64,000 nt of DNA from Coffea arabica (GCF_036785885.1 NC_092329.1:15580449-15644448); one strand, 5' to 3'. Shown: positions 11,601 through 22,015, counted from the first letter of the stretch. The notes: generated by a model from the letters alone, not told the origin. Numbers and translations: made by a program.

Positions 11601-12505
11601 GTTCAATAGCCCACCTCTCCAATTTGGAAACCTTTATTCTCGATGTCTATTTGGGTGATGTTATGTTGCCGGAGACAATCTGGAATATGACGAATTTGAG
11701 GCATCTATGCATCAGTGGTAGTTCCGGTGACATTAGCCTGGCCAAAGACGTGCATGAAAACTCCTCCATTCTGTATAACTTGAGCACTTTCTCCAATCTG
11801 TTGCTTTTCATTGATCCAAGCATGGAAAAGATATTGAGAAAGTTCCCAAACATTCGTAGGCTAAAATGCGAACTTTCTGAACCGGAAGATCCAGTTCCAG
11901 ATTGCAGTAGGATTGTCACAATGAACTTTCTAAGTCAACTAGAATCTCTTAGTCTATCTCTATATTTCACTGAACAACGACCTATTCAGTTTCACTTTCC
12001 AGTTAACCTCAAAAAGTTGACTCTCTCGGACTTCTCCTGGAGTATGATTTCCGTAATTGAGGAACTATCCAATCTCGAGGTTCTCAAATTATTGGATGAT
12101 AGAGCAGATCAGGGGGACATATGGGACGCAAGCGAAGAGGAAGAAATCCCAGAGGAAGAAGTCGGGGAGGATTTCCATGGGGAGGGAGCTGATGAGGAGA
12201 TAAGATGGGACATCACAGAAGAAGTTGAATTCCCCAAACTCAGAATCTTAAAATTGTCTCGCTTGAATATCGTCTGGTGGACAGGATCAGGTGATCACTT
12301 TCCACGTCTTCAAAAATTAATATTGGAGCAGTGTTGGAAATTGAAAGAAATTCCTTCTTGTTTGGGGTCTAATTCACCTCTAGAAATGATTGAGATTCGC
12401 TGGTGTCCGCCTTCTGTTGTAAGCTTAGCAGAGGAGGTTAAGGAAGGACAGGAGGAAATGGGATACGAGGACCTGCAGATTCTTATCTCAGCCAAAGCAG
12501 AATAG
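8693..12505 (+). CDS. R1-type CC-NB-ARC-LRR disease resistance protein (late blight R1 homologue)
   Basis: This uninterrupted 1270-residue frame encodes an intracellular NLR immune receptor of the R1A/R1B type. Residues 1 to about 520 form the long helical R1-type N-terminal region. The NB-ARC follows: P-loop GMPGLGKTT (about 558-566), kinase-2 VLDDIWD (about 637-643), RNBS-B GSRVLITSR (about 659-667), GLPL as CGGLPL (about 718-723), RNBS-D with CLLYAGAFP (about 779-787), and VHD replacing MHD (about 845-847), a common variant in this class. Irregular LRRs run from about 925 to 1250. All nucleotide-binding motifs look intact, and the single-exon structure is usual for the family. An acidic, partly duplicated stretch interrupts the LRRs at about 1135-1180. 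A broken copy of the gene's 3' end lies at 15520-15735. Such proteins act as ADP/ATP switches that trigger hypersensitive defence; the recognised pathogen cannot be inferred. Confidence 0.95.
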   Translation: MASSSINSVLANIKPLLDNIDDLANIDPELVKKEKYNEGLKIVKLESKLVRTFLLCARRWSLDGWKDARLEAFLSSLQDAVLYHAQAFCALTEDGISFSDHLDQAILDFRAKFSSFDIEISTMYCSLRAFVVPSNLSALIDEVLVEFVDSLLENLVDVVSPIEAYDRGLHKIKFEALQEKLKFLKDFVLFATWQGVESSLLKDPTAGLQAVAVQAADLSYSCWFDRLFDKKECNEMHSMISELLQDIKHLHSQFHESCIQGLRSSKLSGSLQTLNLEKDMCIVGDFADSLTGILWEVLNHNTSFVVAKQDQMQMLYDGLRFLRTILKKQQEKFSGLHQKMMDLVGAAVNEAGILILSLSANETGGGLPKDVDLGFSDLLQKIKLIRLVTSTLKSPGTNGLGLIKFLLKNLTELAELDFLAHSKDKIWTVQKDFVFLGSVFEKIAEQHNKHEKLKAFWSHVIEVANKVMFVINSFDLSPLSFDSILEELLLIKTEALEIDETYGSEAQKVVKTSNYVTSQGIIPVLNNGAVGFKDETERIINQVRHGSEKLDIVSIVGMPGLGKTTLAQRVYRDPSIIRDFHIRAWCNVSQVYCMKDLLLELLRGINPDVSKKYCDMDEQDLAHKLLNSLQRYRYFIVLDDIWDIDAWNILKRSFPDDKKGSRVLITSRQYEVASQVEPDRLRQFTDDESWDLLQKMLFPTEPYPPELCTIGKQIAENCGGLPLTVVIVAGILATIEQDGWKQFAERMSARNVSLTEQSMNMLELSYRHVPDYLKPCLLYAGAFPQGQEIPIQRLLRLWIAEGFVKEVEQKKVEEVAEDYMMDLIGRSLIIVSKQRSFGGVKTCRVHDLVREFCATKAKEENFFQFLHGYEGLFTFSESFNTRRLCIYSKQEHFEKSRLFCPQIRCLMFFSHGDGYPRKYSDSLFIFQICKLLRVLDLGQVFLGENFPTEIEVLVELRYLAIRGMMQSIPCSIAHLSNLETFILDVYLGDVMLPETIWNMTNLRHLCISGSSGDISLAKDVHENSSILYNLSTFSNLLLFIDPSMEKILRKFPNIRRLKCELSEPEDPVPDCSRIVTMNFLSQLESLSLSLYFTEQRPIQFHFPVNLKKLTLSDFSWSMISVIEELSNLEVLKLLDDRADQGDIWDASEEEEIPEEEVGEDFHGEGADEEIRWDITEEVEFPKLRILKLSRLNIVWWTGSGDHFPRLQKLILEQCWKLKEIPSCLGSNSPLEMIEIRWCPPSVVSLAEEVKEGQEEMGYEDLQILISAKAE

Positions 12506-13593
12506 CATAGTATCACATTTTCATTTTTCAAGTGTACCTCACATTACATGTTAACTGTAAAAATCATTCTATCAAGTCAATTCGTCCAAAATGCATTACA
12601 AAATCAGGTCATCTTTTCATTGTAATCTACCTTTCTCAATCTTTTTCTGCAACAAAACTGTAGGATTATTGCTGAATTGGAAAATCATTTAACACCTTGT
12701 ACTAGGCCAAGCCTGTGTTACTGTGTGCCATGGTGGTTGCTGATCAGAAGGTGGAACAAAGAAAGAAAGAGGAAGTAGGAAGTAATGAAAGGAAGAGCAA
12801 TAGATAAAATAATACTGTGAAGTAAAAGATGGGATACAGGAGAAGTTTCCCTGAGATGGTTTGGAAAACTGAAGAGTCCACTAAGTTTGTCAAACAGTTA
12901 CTGTGTTGTAAAAATCAGGATGTTAAACTATTGTGTTGATATTCCTGTGTAACTGCTCAAAATAGATGAACATCAAAGAACAACATGGAATCAAGGTATA
13001 AGTTGCCCCCTGATTGTGATTAATACTTGGGAGTGAGGGTCAAAAGGAAGTGCAAATTGACCAAAATATGGGGATGAAAAATAAAATAAATAATTGAACC
13101 TTCTAAGTAGACAATTATCAGGCTGAGCTTCAAGAGAAGATACAGAATCTTGATGGCCTATCAAAGATTGAAAAGTAAAGAATTTACGACCACCGGAAGT
13201 TGTGTGGGGTAACAAACTAAATGCACTACAGCCACTCCATAGCTCATGTCTTATCTGCCCCAAAACCACTGCTTCAAATAAAAATTTATTCCCGGGACGA
13301 GGACCACAAAAAGATATGTACAACTGATAATTCCATGCTTCCAAGTTTTGGCTTTTTTAAAATCATAGAATTAACTCTCAGCCAAATACCGTTCCTGTCA
13401 CTGCTAGAAAATAACATTTATGCCTTCTGCGCAGTGCCAACACAAGTAATTAAAGATTTCCAATTTTTTCTTTCCCATAATTTGTTTAAGCAGAATTATT
13501 AAGCCAAGCATTGAAACTGATGCGTCGGTCTACTTCACCATCCACATGCTTCTGCATCAAATAAATACTTTCACTATAGAAAAATAGTGGAAA
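12506..13593. other. NLR 3' flank and GNAT upstream region
   Basis: No coding sequence. The first 270 bases match, in order, several blocks of the sequence after the NLR tail copy (15740-16060), so they belong to the duplicated NLR 3' unit. The remainder should include the GNAT promoter and leader. Small ORFs on both strands (12991-13502) show no recognisable protein. Confidence 0.5.
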
Positions 13594-15166
13594 ATGGCCT
13601 ATTTGCAACCAAACTATCTCAGCATTTGGTCTCGGAGATGTCACACCGAAAATCAACATTACTTTAGTCTGCTGAAGATCAATAGGAGATGGAAAAATTC
13701 AGTTGAGAAGGCAAGAATCACAAAGTTGAAAAGGCCTTCTGGAGAAGAAAGAAGGGTCGTTTGGAAGGTACATTGTCGGTCTACTTCGAATTCATCATCA
13801 GTCAATGAAGTGGAGCTGGCTGCAGGGCAGCTGGAAGTTGAAGGAAACACATGCTATTTATATAATAGAAGAGATGGATTTGGTTCTTTATTGAGTGAGC
13901 ATGGATGGCATATAAGGAGGATGGTGGAGACAGATGAAGAGATGAGGAAAGTTGCCGGAGTTCAGGCTGAAGCATTCCATGAGCCAGTGGTTTTGTTCAA
14001 TGACTTTTTCTTTGCATTCTTCCAGGTTTTTACTCCACTAATTTTGGTTATCTGTTGTTTTATTCACCTTTTCAAGGAGGAAAATCACAGAAAACGAAGT
14101 ACTGCATGACTCAAATCATTAGCCTAGGTGAATCTTTTGCTCTCCAATTTTAGCATTAATCATCTTGCTGTAAGTTCTACAGAAAGAATGTTGCCATTTT
14201 CTATGTGTAATTCTACAGTTGAGATGATACTAAATTCTCAGTCAATTCTAGAAAAAATTGCAATTGACTTGACGATACATTCATGCAATTCTGCTTCTGA
14301 TAGATGTACAGCAGAAGCAGACTTCTCAGTTCCATTGTTCATGTTGGTACCCCATTAGCTCCTCTGACTATTGTATAATCGATTAATGACAGGCCGAAGT
14401 GCTTTCAGGACTCTTGTACAGACTCAGAAACTCACCACCAGACAGGTAAAATGTGAGTAGTAATAATAAGATAAACATTATGGGTATGGCTAGGCTGGGC
14501 TAAGCTGGCATTTCTTCTATCACTAATGGATTTAAAGATGCATACAACGAACTATTGGAATGCATGAGCATTCCCGGACTTGGTAAATTTGAGCTTCATA
14601 TTAACATTCAAGATTACATAGTCAGAGTTTCCCATATAAGTTATCTTACTTTTCATTGGTTTGGTTTCATTACCAGGTATGCCTGTCTAGTTGCCGAGCC
14701 TTCAAGGGATTCCTCTGGCTCTAACATGGATGATCTCGTTGGCGTTGTTGATGTCACCGTTTCGAGGGATGATGATGTCCTTCAGTACATCTCAGGAGCA
14801 GATGAATATCTTTATGTTTCTGGCATAGCCGTCTTAAACAATTTCAGGTTAATAACTGCAGAGCACCTTGATATCCAATCCAACAATCACTTGATATTTT
14901 GATAATTAGGAGAATATAATTAGAAATTATGCATAATTTACAGGAGGAAAAAAGTTGCAACTGCTTTGCTGAAAGCCTGTGACAGGCTTTGCAACCTTTG
15001 GGGCTTTGAATATCTTGTCCTGCGGGCTTATGAAGATGACTGGGGCGCCCGAGAACTGTACTCGAATGCAGGTTATAGAGTTGTCTCGGGAGATCCTGCT
15101 TGGTTGACTACCTGGGTTGGTCGAAGGCGGCGGGTTCTTATGATTAAAGAGTGTGATAATACTTAA
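13594..15166 (+). CDS. Plastid-type GNAT-family N-acetyltransferase, four exons
   Basis: I model exons 13594-14025, 14393-14445, 14677-14847 and 14944-15166. Every intron has GT...AG ends, phases match, and the total of 879 nt gives 292 residues plus a stop. The N-terminus (about 1-70) is rich in Ser, Arg and Lys with few acidic residues, like a chloroplast transit peptide. The conserved plant block around QAEAFHEPV and LFNDFFF lies near the end of exon 1. Exon 3 has the beta-strand GVVDVTV and LYVSGIAV. Exon 4 holds acetyl-CoA-binding motif A (RRKKVATALL, about 219-228), then the helix and 'NAGYRVVSGDP', ending near RRRRVLMIK. Relatives in Arabidopsis are plastid GNATs that acetylate protein N-termini and lysines; that activity is inferred. 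It lies between the NLR and the NLR tail copy. The gene looks functional. Confidence 0.87.
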
Positions 15167-15519
15167 AAAGCAGATTGATTGAGCCCTTGAATGATCAAAT
15201 ACCATAACCATTGGGATCTGCTACTCATTCAATGACTGATCTGGTCTTGGCTATTAAAAGATTGAAATCAGAATCGATGAATTAGAGAAGTTTGCTGACC
15301 CTCAAGAAGAATTGTTAAGCAGGAAGAGTTCCACAGACAGCAAAAACGCACAATCAATTTTCTTGGCTGTTTTATTAGGTGCATAAGAAAATTAGTTTAA
15401 ACAGACTATAGACTCGACAACCTGCATTTTAGTGACTTGAGCTGCTTCCAGCTAAAAGGGCAATAACAGTTTGAGCACCATCCTGCAGTCAATATTTGAT
15501 CTCCATTACAAGATTTCTT
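15167..15519. other. GNAT 3' flank
   Basis: No gene seen. It should contain the GNAT 3' untranslated region and the start of the duplicated NLR unit. Confidence 0.4.
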
Positions 15520-15735
15520 CGATTTCTTTGGCTGGTGGACGGGATCAGGCTGATCAATTTACATGTCTTGAGAAATTAGAATTGCAGCAGTATTCGAAAT
15601 CAAAAGAAATCCCTTCTTGTTTAAGGTCTAATTCGACTCTTGAAATCATTTGACATTCGCTGGAGTCCTCTCTCAGCTGTAAGTTTGGTAGAGAAGACTA
15701 TGGAAGAACAGGAGATTGTTACCTTTGGAAACTAT
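15520..15735 (+). pseudogene. NLR C-terminal fragment (copy of the upstream R1-type gene's end)
   Basis: Bases from about 15520 match the last 240 bases of the NLR coding region: ctggtggac(a/g)ggatcagg, KEIPSCL(G/R)SNS, and the 'SAVSLVE' block, which corresponds to SVVSLAEE in the full gene. A frameshift just after 15650 and a stop break the frame. The rest of the receptor is absent. Non-coding similarity to the NLR 3' flank continues, patchily, to about 16080 (aggcc(a/g)agcctg, ccatgg and gttgct blocks). It is the remnant of a second R1-type gene or of a segmental duplication that now brackets the GNAT gene. Confidence 0.85.
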
Positions 15736-16212
15736 AATAGCAGAATGTACTTTCTACTTTTCTATTTTCAATTGTTCTTTGCATTGATTACATGTAAACA
15801 TGGTGAAATGGCTTTATCATTATCTAACTTTTCTCAATATATAATTTTATCACTATAAATTCATTATGAAATCAACCGTTAGCTCCTTATTATAGCCTAC
15901 CTTGTCTCAGTCTTTACATTTTGCCACTGCCCATGATTGATTCCCAACAAAAAGTAGCACGAGTTCTGACATGGGAAGCGACTGCAAAGCTTATATTAGG
16001 CCGAGCCTGCGGTAGTGTAGTCTCCGCCATGGGGTGTATAGGGTTGCTAATCAAAGCCAAAAGGAGTGGGGAGAAAGAAAAACTCGAGTGAATTGGAAGT
16101 TGAAACACAACAAAAGGAAAAGGCATTGGAGGAAATATACGACTATGAGGTGAATTATAGGAGTCGAGAGAGGCCGTTTAGGGAATGCTGCGAAAAATGA
16201 AGTTATAAGACG
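15736..16212. repeat. Duplicated NLR 3' flanking sequence
   Basis: Blocks in the same order as 12510-12770 can be recognised to about 16080, with substantial divergence and indels. No gene is present; the minus-strand ORF at 15914-16126 has no recognisable protein. Confidence 0.6.
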
Positions 16213-16483
16213 AGTCCTTAAACTATTTTCATTGTCTCAAATTAGTCCCTCATTTATTTCAAGTCTCAAATTAGCTCCTTAACAATAAAAAGTATTAACT
16301 TTTGATCGATCAGTCCGTCTCTGCCATTAAAGCTGATGTATCTAAAGGCAAAATTGGATTGATCAAACAGTGAAAATCAACTGAAGAAACAAATTTTGAC
16401 ATTTTTTTTTTATTGTTGAGGGTCAATTTGAGATTTGAAATAGATCAAGATCAATTTGAGACACTTGAGACATTTTAAGGACT
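16213..16483. mobile_element. Foldback MITE, about 270 bp
   Basis: The left arm begins agtccttaaa, and the right arm ends with its complement tttaaggact. Within the arms, gtctcaaatt... blocks pair with ...aatttgagac over about 70 bases per side, with mismatches. The size and long inverted arms fit a MULE- or Tc1-type MITE. No convincing target duplication was found, so the superfamily is open. Confidence 0.65.
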
Positions 16484-18261
16484 CCGTAATAGTTTGGCCC
16501 ATAAAATACCATTCCAATGCCATTACAATTTGTAAAAAGAGATTAGATAAGGGTGGCAGTGTATATAAGAAATTCAAAAGAACATTATTAGAAGCATAAA
16601 ACAAGACGAAGGAACCAACAAATAAACACAATTACAAACCTCCATTTCCCTTCCTAACGTCTCAAATTCCACCCTTACACTATTTTGAAAAAAAAAAAAA
16701 ATTGCATACCGAAATTGCTAAATGGTATGCCGAACCAAGTATCGGCGATCTTTAGAAGATTGTTGCAAAAGAAAATTTGTCATAGATCGTACAGCATACA
16801 AATGCTATTTATGCTATAGAAAAAGTAGGATTTCATCAAAGAAGATCCGACAAAATCCATGAAATTAGAATTAAGGATGAACAATCCATGTTGTTCTTGA
16901 TAATTGCCCCCAAGATCGATTTGTAGGCTTGATGGAATCTTTCTATCGGTGTCTTTCACTCCAGCTAAACGGTGCCAAATGATGAGTCCTCAGATGATGT
17001 AAAAGGATTGTAGTAGCTGTCCAGCTTAATCTCTTGTACGGTATACCAATGGATAGTGAAACTATCTAATCAAAGACACCAACATTATCATATCCAAAAA
17101 AAATATATATATATATATATTTTTTTTTTGCAAGACCAGAAAATATGACGACTGACGAATCGCTTTGAAATGAGAACCTTTTGTATTTTTTTTGGTGTCA
17201 AATACAAACTTAAAGGACTTCACTCAGACCACATAGAGAATGGATCAAATTAATTTGACGAATCCCAAGTTATGCCTGTTTTTTATTGCTTCAAAATGCT
17301 AGCTATTACTAAACAAAGGCATTTTGTAAAGCACAATATATACCTGTCCGACTCCTGAATGTACTTGGGACGACCCAGATATAGGAGTGCAAACTTCCAC
17401 AGTCATGCATATGCTTGGGCGTCCAGTAGTGAAGTGGCCCAGGATTTTTATTAGCCAATTTGGTTGGTCGTGTGGTCGTGGACAACCGATATGACGGAGT
17501 CCAATGAATCAACAATAGAGCAAAGTTCCATGAATCTACTCCCAACAGGGAGAAGAATCTGAGTTGTTGATGGGTGATGATAGTGGGTTAGCTCTGATTC
17601 CATGTGAACGAACTTAAACTTCCATTTCAAAATGAATTGATAATGAGTGGAGTGATACAGGATTTTTATTATTTTTTGGGTCAATCATCAGCTCTTATTC
17701 CTACTCCTACTTTAATTAATATGTTCGGGAAGAGTCCAATTTGGTCGAAGGGAACTAGAGAGAGGTTTTCCCACCCCTAAACAAAAATGGTGCACTATTA
17801 CAAACTTTCTGGATTTTATTATAGGTACAGAGGTTTGAACTCCTACCCTATAGCCAAGCCCACACCTTATGTTTCAGTTAGTGGCTAATTCACCTAAGGG
17901 AGTTGGTTCAAGATCTTTATTAGTAGGTATGGTAGTAGGTCAAGTACTCTGAAAAAAATGGTAGCGGGTGAAGTACTCTCAAAAAACTATCTTACCAAAT
18001 CCTAACTTGCATATATAAGTTTTTTACCAAATCATATCAGGTAACTCTTTGGATTTTAACTTCCATTACCAAATCTTCTCACTTTCAAGTTCAGATTATT
18101 CATCGAGCACACTCTGCCCACTAATTTGAATAATTCAGAAAAGGTTATTAACGATTATCAAACTAAAATAAATTATTAACACATTATATTAAATTTTAAA
18201 TTTTGGTAGAGTGATATAACCTACATGAGAGGAATTTAGTATTTTACTAAGGGTAAAATAT
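16484..18261. other. Unassigned intergenic DNA
   Basis: AT-rich sequence with an A-run at about 16687, an (AT)n run at 17103-17121, and no ORF above about 80 codons that resembles a protein. I see no gene, RNA or element boundary that I can support. Confidence 0.5.
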
Positions 18262-18266
18262 TTGTG

Positions 18267-18303
<37 letters not shown>
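18262..18303. repeat. (AT)n microsatellite
   Basis: About 40 bases of uninterrupted TA dinucleotides directly before the left end of the foldback element. Confidence 0.9.
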
Positions 18304-18305
<2 letters not shown>

Positions 18306-18667
18306 ATAAAAAATTTCAGCGGCCATTAAACTATTGCTCATTTCCACTTTTGACCATCGAACAATATTTCGTCACAAATTAGCCACTAAACTAACTAGTC
18401 AATGCAACCATGGCCATTTCATCAATTATTGCTCTAAATCTACAAAATAATTAGAACACGTGTCAAAATGCAAGGGTATATTTGTCCACCACGATTATTT
18501 TTTGTCAAAACATGGTTCTGATCATTTAATAGATTAAGAATAATAATCGATGAAATGGATACAAGTATGCTGATTAGTTAGTTTAGTAGCTAGATTGTGA
18601 CGAAAACTTTTTTGATGGTCAAAAATCGATATGAGCAATAGTTTAATGGCCATTAAGATTTTTATCC
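18304..18667. mobile_element. Foldback MITE with about 100-bp inverted arms
   Basis: Left arm ggataaaaa...ggccattaaactattgctc pairs with the right arm gagcaatagtttaatggcc...tttttatcc, and pairing continues with mismatches through ttttgaccatc and tcgtcacaa. Total length is 364 bp. Flanks on both sides are atatatata, which would fit a 9-bp Mutator target duplication but is uninformative because both lie in TA repeats. Confidence 0.85.
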
Positions 18668-18945
18668 ATATATATATGTATACATATGTATATATATACA
18701 CATACACACACACACCTATATCTATGTCTATGTACATATATACACACACACACACACACATACATATACATACACATACACATATATATTATGTATACAT
18801 ATAATATATATATCTATGTGTGTGTCTATACACCTATGTGTATGTGTGTGTGTATATATAGACACACACACACACACATATATAGATATTTTAATCTCCA
18901 TATATATATATATTATATATTACAACATATATAATATTAATATAT
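18668..18945. repeat. Compound (TA)/(CA) microsatellite
   Basis: Alternating ta, ca and tg dinucleotide tracts over about 280 bases. Apparent ORFs of 75-82 codons here are repetitive (Tyr/Ile/His/Thr) and are not genes. A similar compound repeat lies at 21770-22015. Confidence 0.9.
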
Positions 18946-19489
18946 ATACGACATAAGGTTGATTTTTCTTTGACGTCTATCAATATTTAGGAAACTACTC
19001 TAGTCTTCTAGAATATTTATTCAATTAGAAAAGATTTAGCCCAACATATATGCTTCCATACCTTTTCTGATCTTTGACCAAATAATTTCCGGCTTGACGA
19101 ACTCACCACCAATGGAGTTCCATGCCGATCTCAACAGGAACGTAGCGACTAAAGAGTCAAGCAGCGTCTCCGCTCGCCTTCACAAATTATCAGCACAACC
19201 TTAGTTCGTTTCCCACACTAGGTGTATTAAGAAATAAGTAAGGAATTATGAAAAGACTTTTCTTCTCTTATTGATATAAACAAGAAGAAGTACAAGAGGT
19301 TATCCTAATATTGATAGACTATTACAAACTATTTAGAACATGAATATTTATGCATGTTAACTTGATATATAAAGGATTGGAATCGAAATAATGAATTTCA
19401 AAAAATTCAAAGCACTGTCTGATAGACTTCTAGCAGGAACAATCATTAATGGAGTATTTTCCCCGCCACTATAAGTTCTAAAACCCTGC
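18946..19489. other. Unassigned intergenic DNA
   Basis: No ORF, inverted repeat or known RNA seen. It abuts caulimovirid-like sequence and could include viral non-coding sequence, but nothing shows this. Confidence 0.4.
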
Positions 19490-20650
19490 TTGGGTGCACA
19501 TTCAAGAGTTTTATTATAACGCGGAGTCCAATTGCTCTTCTATAATGAACTTGTTTTTCAGAAAATCCTTTATATTCTTTTCAAGCCTTTGGCACAGAAA
19601 TTTCATATTGATCAGCTTTAGCTACTTGAATAAAATGATATGCTTCAAAAAGATGGTTTCCTTCAAAATTTGGTCCAGCTGAAAAATGAATAAACAATAT
19701 CATAAAAATCTACCAATTAAAATTGGAATTGATATATCTAAACAAATGCTTCAGTTTAGGGATGGCAACGGGGCGGGGTTGGGGCGGGAGACCCCTCCCC
19801 CATCCCCCGCCCCGCTGCCTACAAACTCCCCCCGCCCCCGCCCCATCCCCCGTCCCCCGCTCCCCCCGCCCCGTCTCCGCCCCGCCCCGCTTTCCTCGCG
19901 GGGCTAATAAAAATTTGTTATATAATTTTATTATGGTTAAATTTTAGCAAATAATCAAGTACTAAAATATTAACACATCATTAAATTATTATTCATTGTA
20001 ATTTTACAATTAAAACTTATAAAAACAATCAAACAAAAATTATTTGAATACAATCTAACATGATGAAATAAATATAACTAAAGTAGTCAAGTTTTCACTT
20101 TTGACACAAATATAATCACTAATTCATTATTGTGCTTGTGCTTTTTTTAAGAAAAAAAATGTTATTGTATTAAGTGTAATTAGGAATTTAGTATAAATGT
20201 ATTAGTAAATTAAGTATAACCAATTAATAATTTGTATTAGTATACATATATAATTATTAGTATAATTAATAATATCAATTATATTATATATACTGATAGA
20301 CATTATATAATACATATAACTAATAATATCATTATCATAAGTTTGTAACTAATTAAATTATATATTATATATATAATTATATACATATATATATTTTATA
20401 TATGAATATTTTCCCCCCGCCCCCTCCCCATTAGCCCCCCGCGGTCACCCGCCCCCATTGCCATCCCTACTTCAACTTTCTAAAGGAATAGAAAATCCTA
20501 TTATTATTCTCAATACATATTTATTTAAATTACCCGCTCTTTATTTTCATAATATAGGAATTGATATTTTACCAGGAAATAACTTCTTCCAACTATTTCA
20601 TAAAATTGTATTTGATACGATAGCTTTTTAGATACACTTTAAAACTCCAT
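19490..20650 (+). pseudogene. Endogenous caulimovirid fragment, protease-region relic (interrupted)
   Basis: AT-rich, stop-ridden plus-strand sequence in two parts, 19490-19756 and 20478-20650, separated by the GC-capped DNA element. The second part contains a block ending in LFHK that matches, residue by residue with changes, the end of the protease region in the fragment at 56930-57386. Assignment to Caulimoviridae rests on that shared block, on RNase H sequence downstream and on a tRNA-Met primer-type site at 20819. It is broken by stops, frameshifts and the insertion, and cannot encode a functional protein. Confidence 0.65.
19757..20469 (+). mobile_element. Non-autonomous DNA element with GC-rich ends (copy 2)
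   Basis: Terminal inverted repeats are TAGGGATGGCAACGGG at the left and CCCATTGCCATCCCTA at the right (one mismatch). Flanks cttcagtt (19749-19756) and cttcaact (20470-20477) form an 8-bp target duplication with two changes, which suits the hAT superfamily. About 150 bp at the left end and 60 bp at the right are extremely C/G-rich, while the 480-bp core is over 80% A+T by eye. It is inserted in a caulimovirid relic and is the reverse-orientation sibling of 7418-8096. No transposase is encoded; ORFs at 19686-19947 are artefacts. Confidence 0.85.
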
Positions 20651-20818
20651 GTAATCAATGGATTGTAGTCTCTCGTTACAAAAATGCTTATAACCGAAAT
20701 TTTCCTATTAATTTTCAACATCGCACAGCTCCGCATCAATAAGAAATGTAAATAATATAGATCAATATAATGTTCAAAACGGAGAATTTTATCCATCGAC
20801 TCCCGAGTTGGTATCAGA

Positions 20819-20830
20819 GCCACAGGGAGA
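20819..20830 (+). other. tRNA-Met primer-binding-type site of the viral relic
   Basis: tggtatcagagc is complementary to the 3' end of initiator tRNA-Met, the primer used by caulimovirids and many LTR elements. Here it lies between the protease relic and the acidic ORF, so it marks the start of a viral genome unit. Confidence 0.6.
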
Positions 20831-20851
20831 CTACTAAATAATCAATTAAAC

Positions 20852-21076
20852 GTGATATCTTTTCATGAAAATACTGAAAATAATATTCCTAATTCAGTTC
20901 TAAGAACAAATGAAGTATTTGAAAATGAAAATATAAATGAATTAGAAAATGAATTTGAAGAAATGGATATAAATGAGTATTTATCTGATGAAATTATAGA
21001 TCCAGTTCCAATAAGATTTTTACCGGATTTAAATCATGAATTTGAAAATGACGATTGGAATCTTCCTTCTCCATGA
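20852..21076 (+). pseudogene. Short acidic ORF of the caulimovirid relic
   Basis: A 74-codon frame very rich in Glu, Asn and Asp follows the primer-type site. It has no recognised domain. Position suggests the start of a viral ORF, now cut short. Function unknown. Confidence 0.4.
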
Positions 21077-21711
21077 ATTGTAATATACGTGAATATTTTC
21101 TTAATGAAATAAATAACATGGTTAAACAAAAGGAAGAAATAATAAATGAAATAAGTTATTGGGATTATAGATATACAAGTTGTCTAACAGTTGGATGCTC
21201 TCCAAATGCATTAAAGGTAATAAAACAAAAAAAGAATATTAAGTGAAAATGAATTCACTTCAACGAATTACATATTAGACAAGTAAAATCTTTAAAGGAA
21301 TATTGTAAAAATTTACCATACTGACCTCTTCCTACTGAAGATAACGAGCTAATTCTTGAAACTGATGCTAGTGAAGAACATTGGAGTGGAGTTTTAAAAA
21401 TCAAAGATAACCCAGAAAAAATAAGTAAATATGCTTCAGGCTTATTTTCAAATACAGAAAAAAATATCGCATAAATGAAAAAGAGTTAATTGCTGTTGTT
21501 CGGAGTGGTAGTAAATTTAGCAGTTTTCTTTTACCTAAAATTTTTTTTTTTTTTACGAACAGACAATACTCAAGATAAAGCTTTCATTAATAATAATTTA
21601 CCAAGTAAACCCGAAACAAAACGTTTAATTAGATATCAGATTTTATTAGCAGAATATATATTTGATAAAGAAATTATCAAGTTAACAAACTATTTATGCA
21701 TGTATATGTGA
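21055..21711 (+). pseudogene. Endogenous caulimovirid RNase H region
   Basis: A plus-strand frame with several stops reads an RNase H-like domain: ETDAS at about 21360 (first catalytic Asp), then a block with a TDN motif (about 21560) and a conserved tail ending near 21700. The arrangement matches the C-terminal part of a caulimovirid reverse transcriptase. In-frame stops, a frameshift near 21475-21540 around a T-run, and the absence of the polymerase part show decay. Confidence 0.75.
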
Positions 21712-21769
21712 ATATTTCATTACTTTTAGTATTTACGATTCACTATTACTATTACTATTCAACCTTATG

Positions 21770-22015
21770 TCATATCTATATCTATATATATTATATATAT
21801 AATATTAATGCATTCATGTATTATATATTATATCTTTAATACAGCAGTAAATACATACACACACAGCAATTAAAATGTGTGTGTGTATATACACACACAT
21901 ATTCATATACATACACACACACACAGACATTCATACATTCATATAAATACATATATACACATGCACAGATATATATATATATATATATCTATGTATGCAT
22001 GTGTGTATATACATA
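21770..22015. repeat. Compound (TA)/(CA) microsatellite
   Basis: Alternating ta, ca and tg tracts with interruptions. It separates the plus-strand RNase H relic from the minus-strand capsid-like relic. Confidence 0.85.

Noticed and set aside
18534-18934. ORFs of 75 and 82 codons
   Set aside because: Pure microsatellite translation.
19686-19947. Proline/arginine-rich ORFs
   Set aside because: Translation of the GC-rich terminal region of the DNA element.
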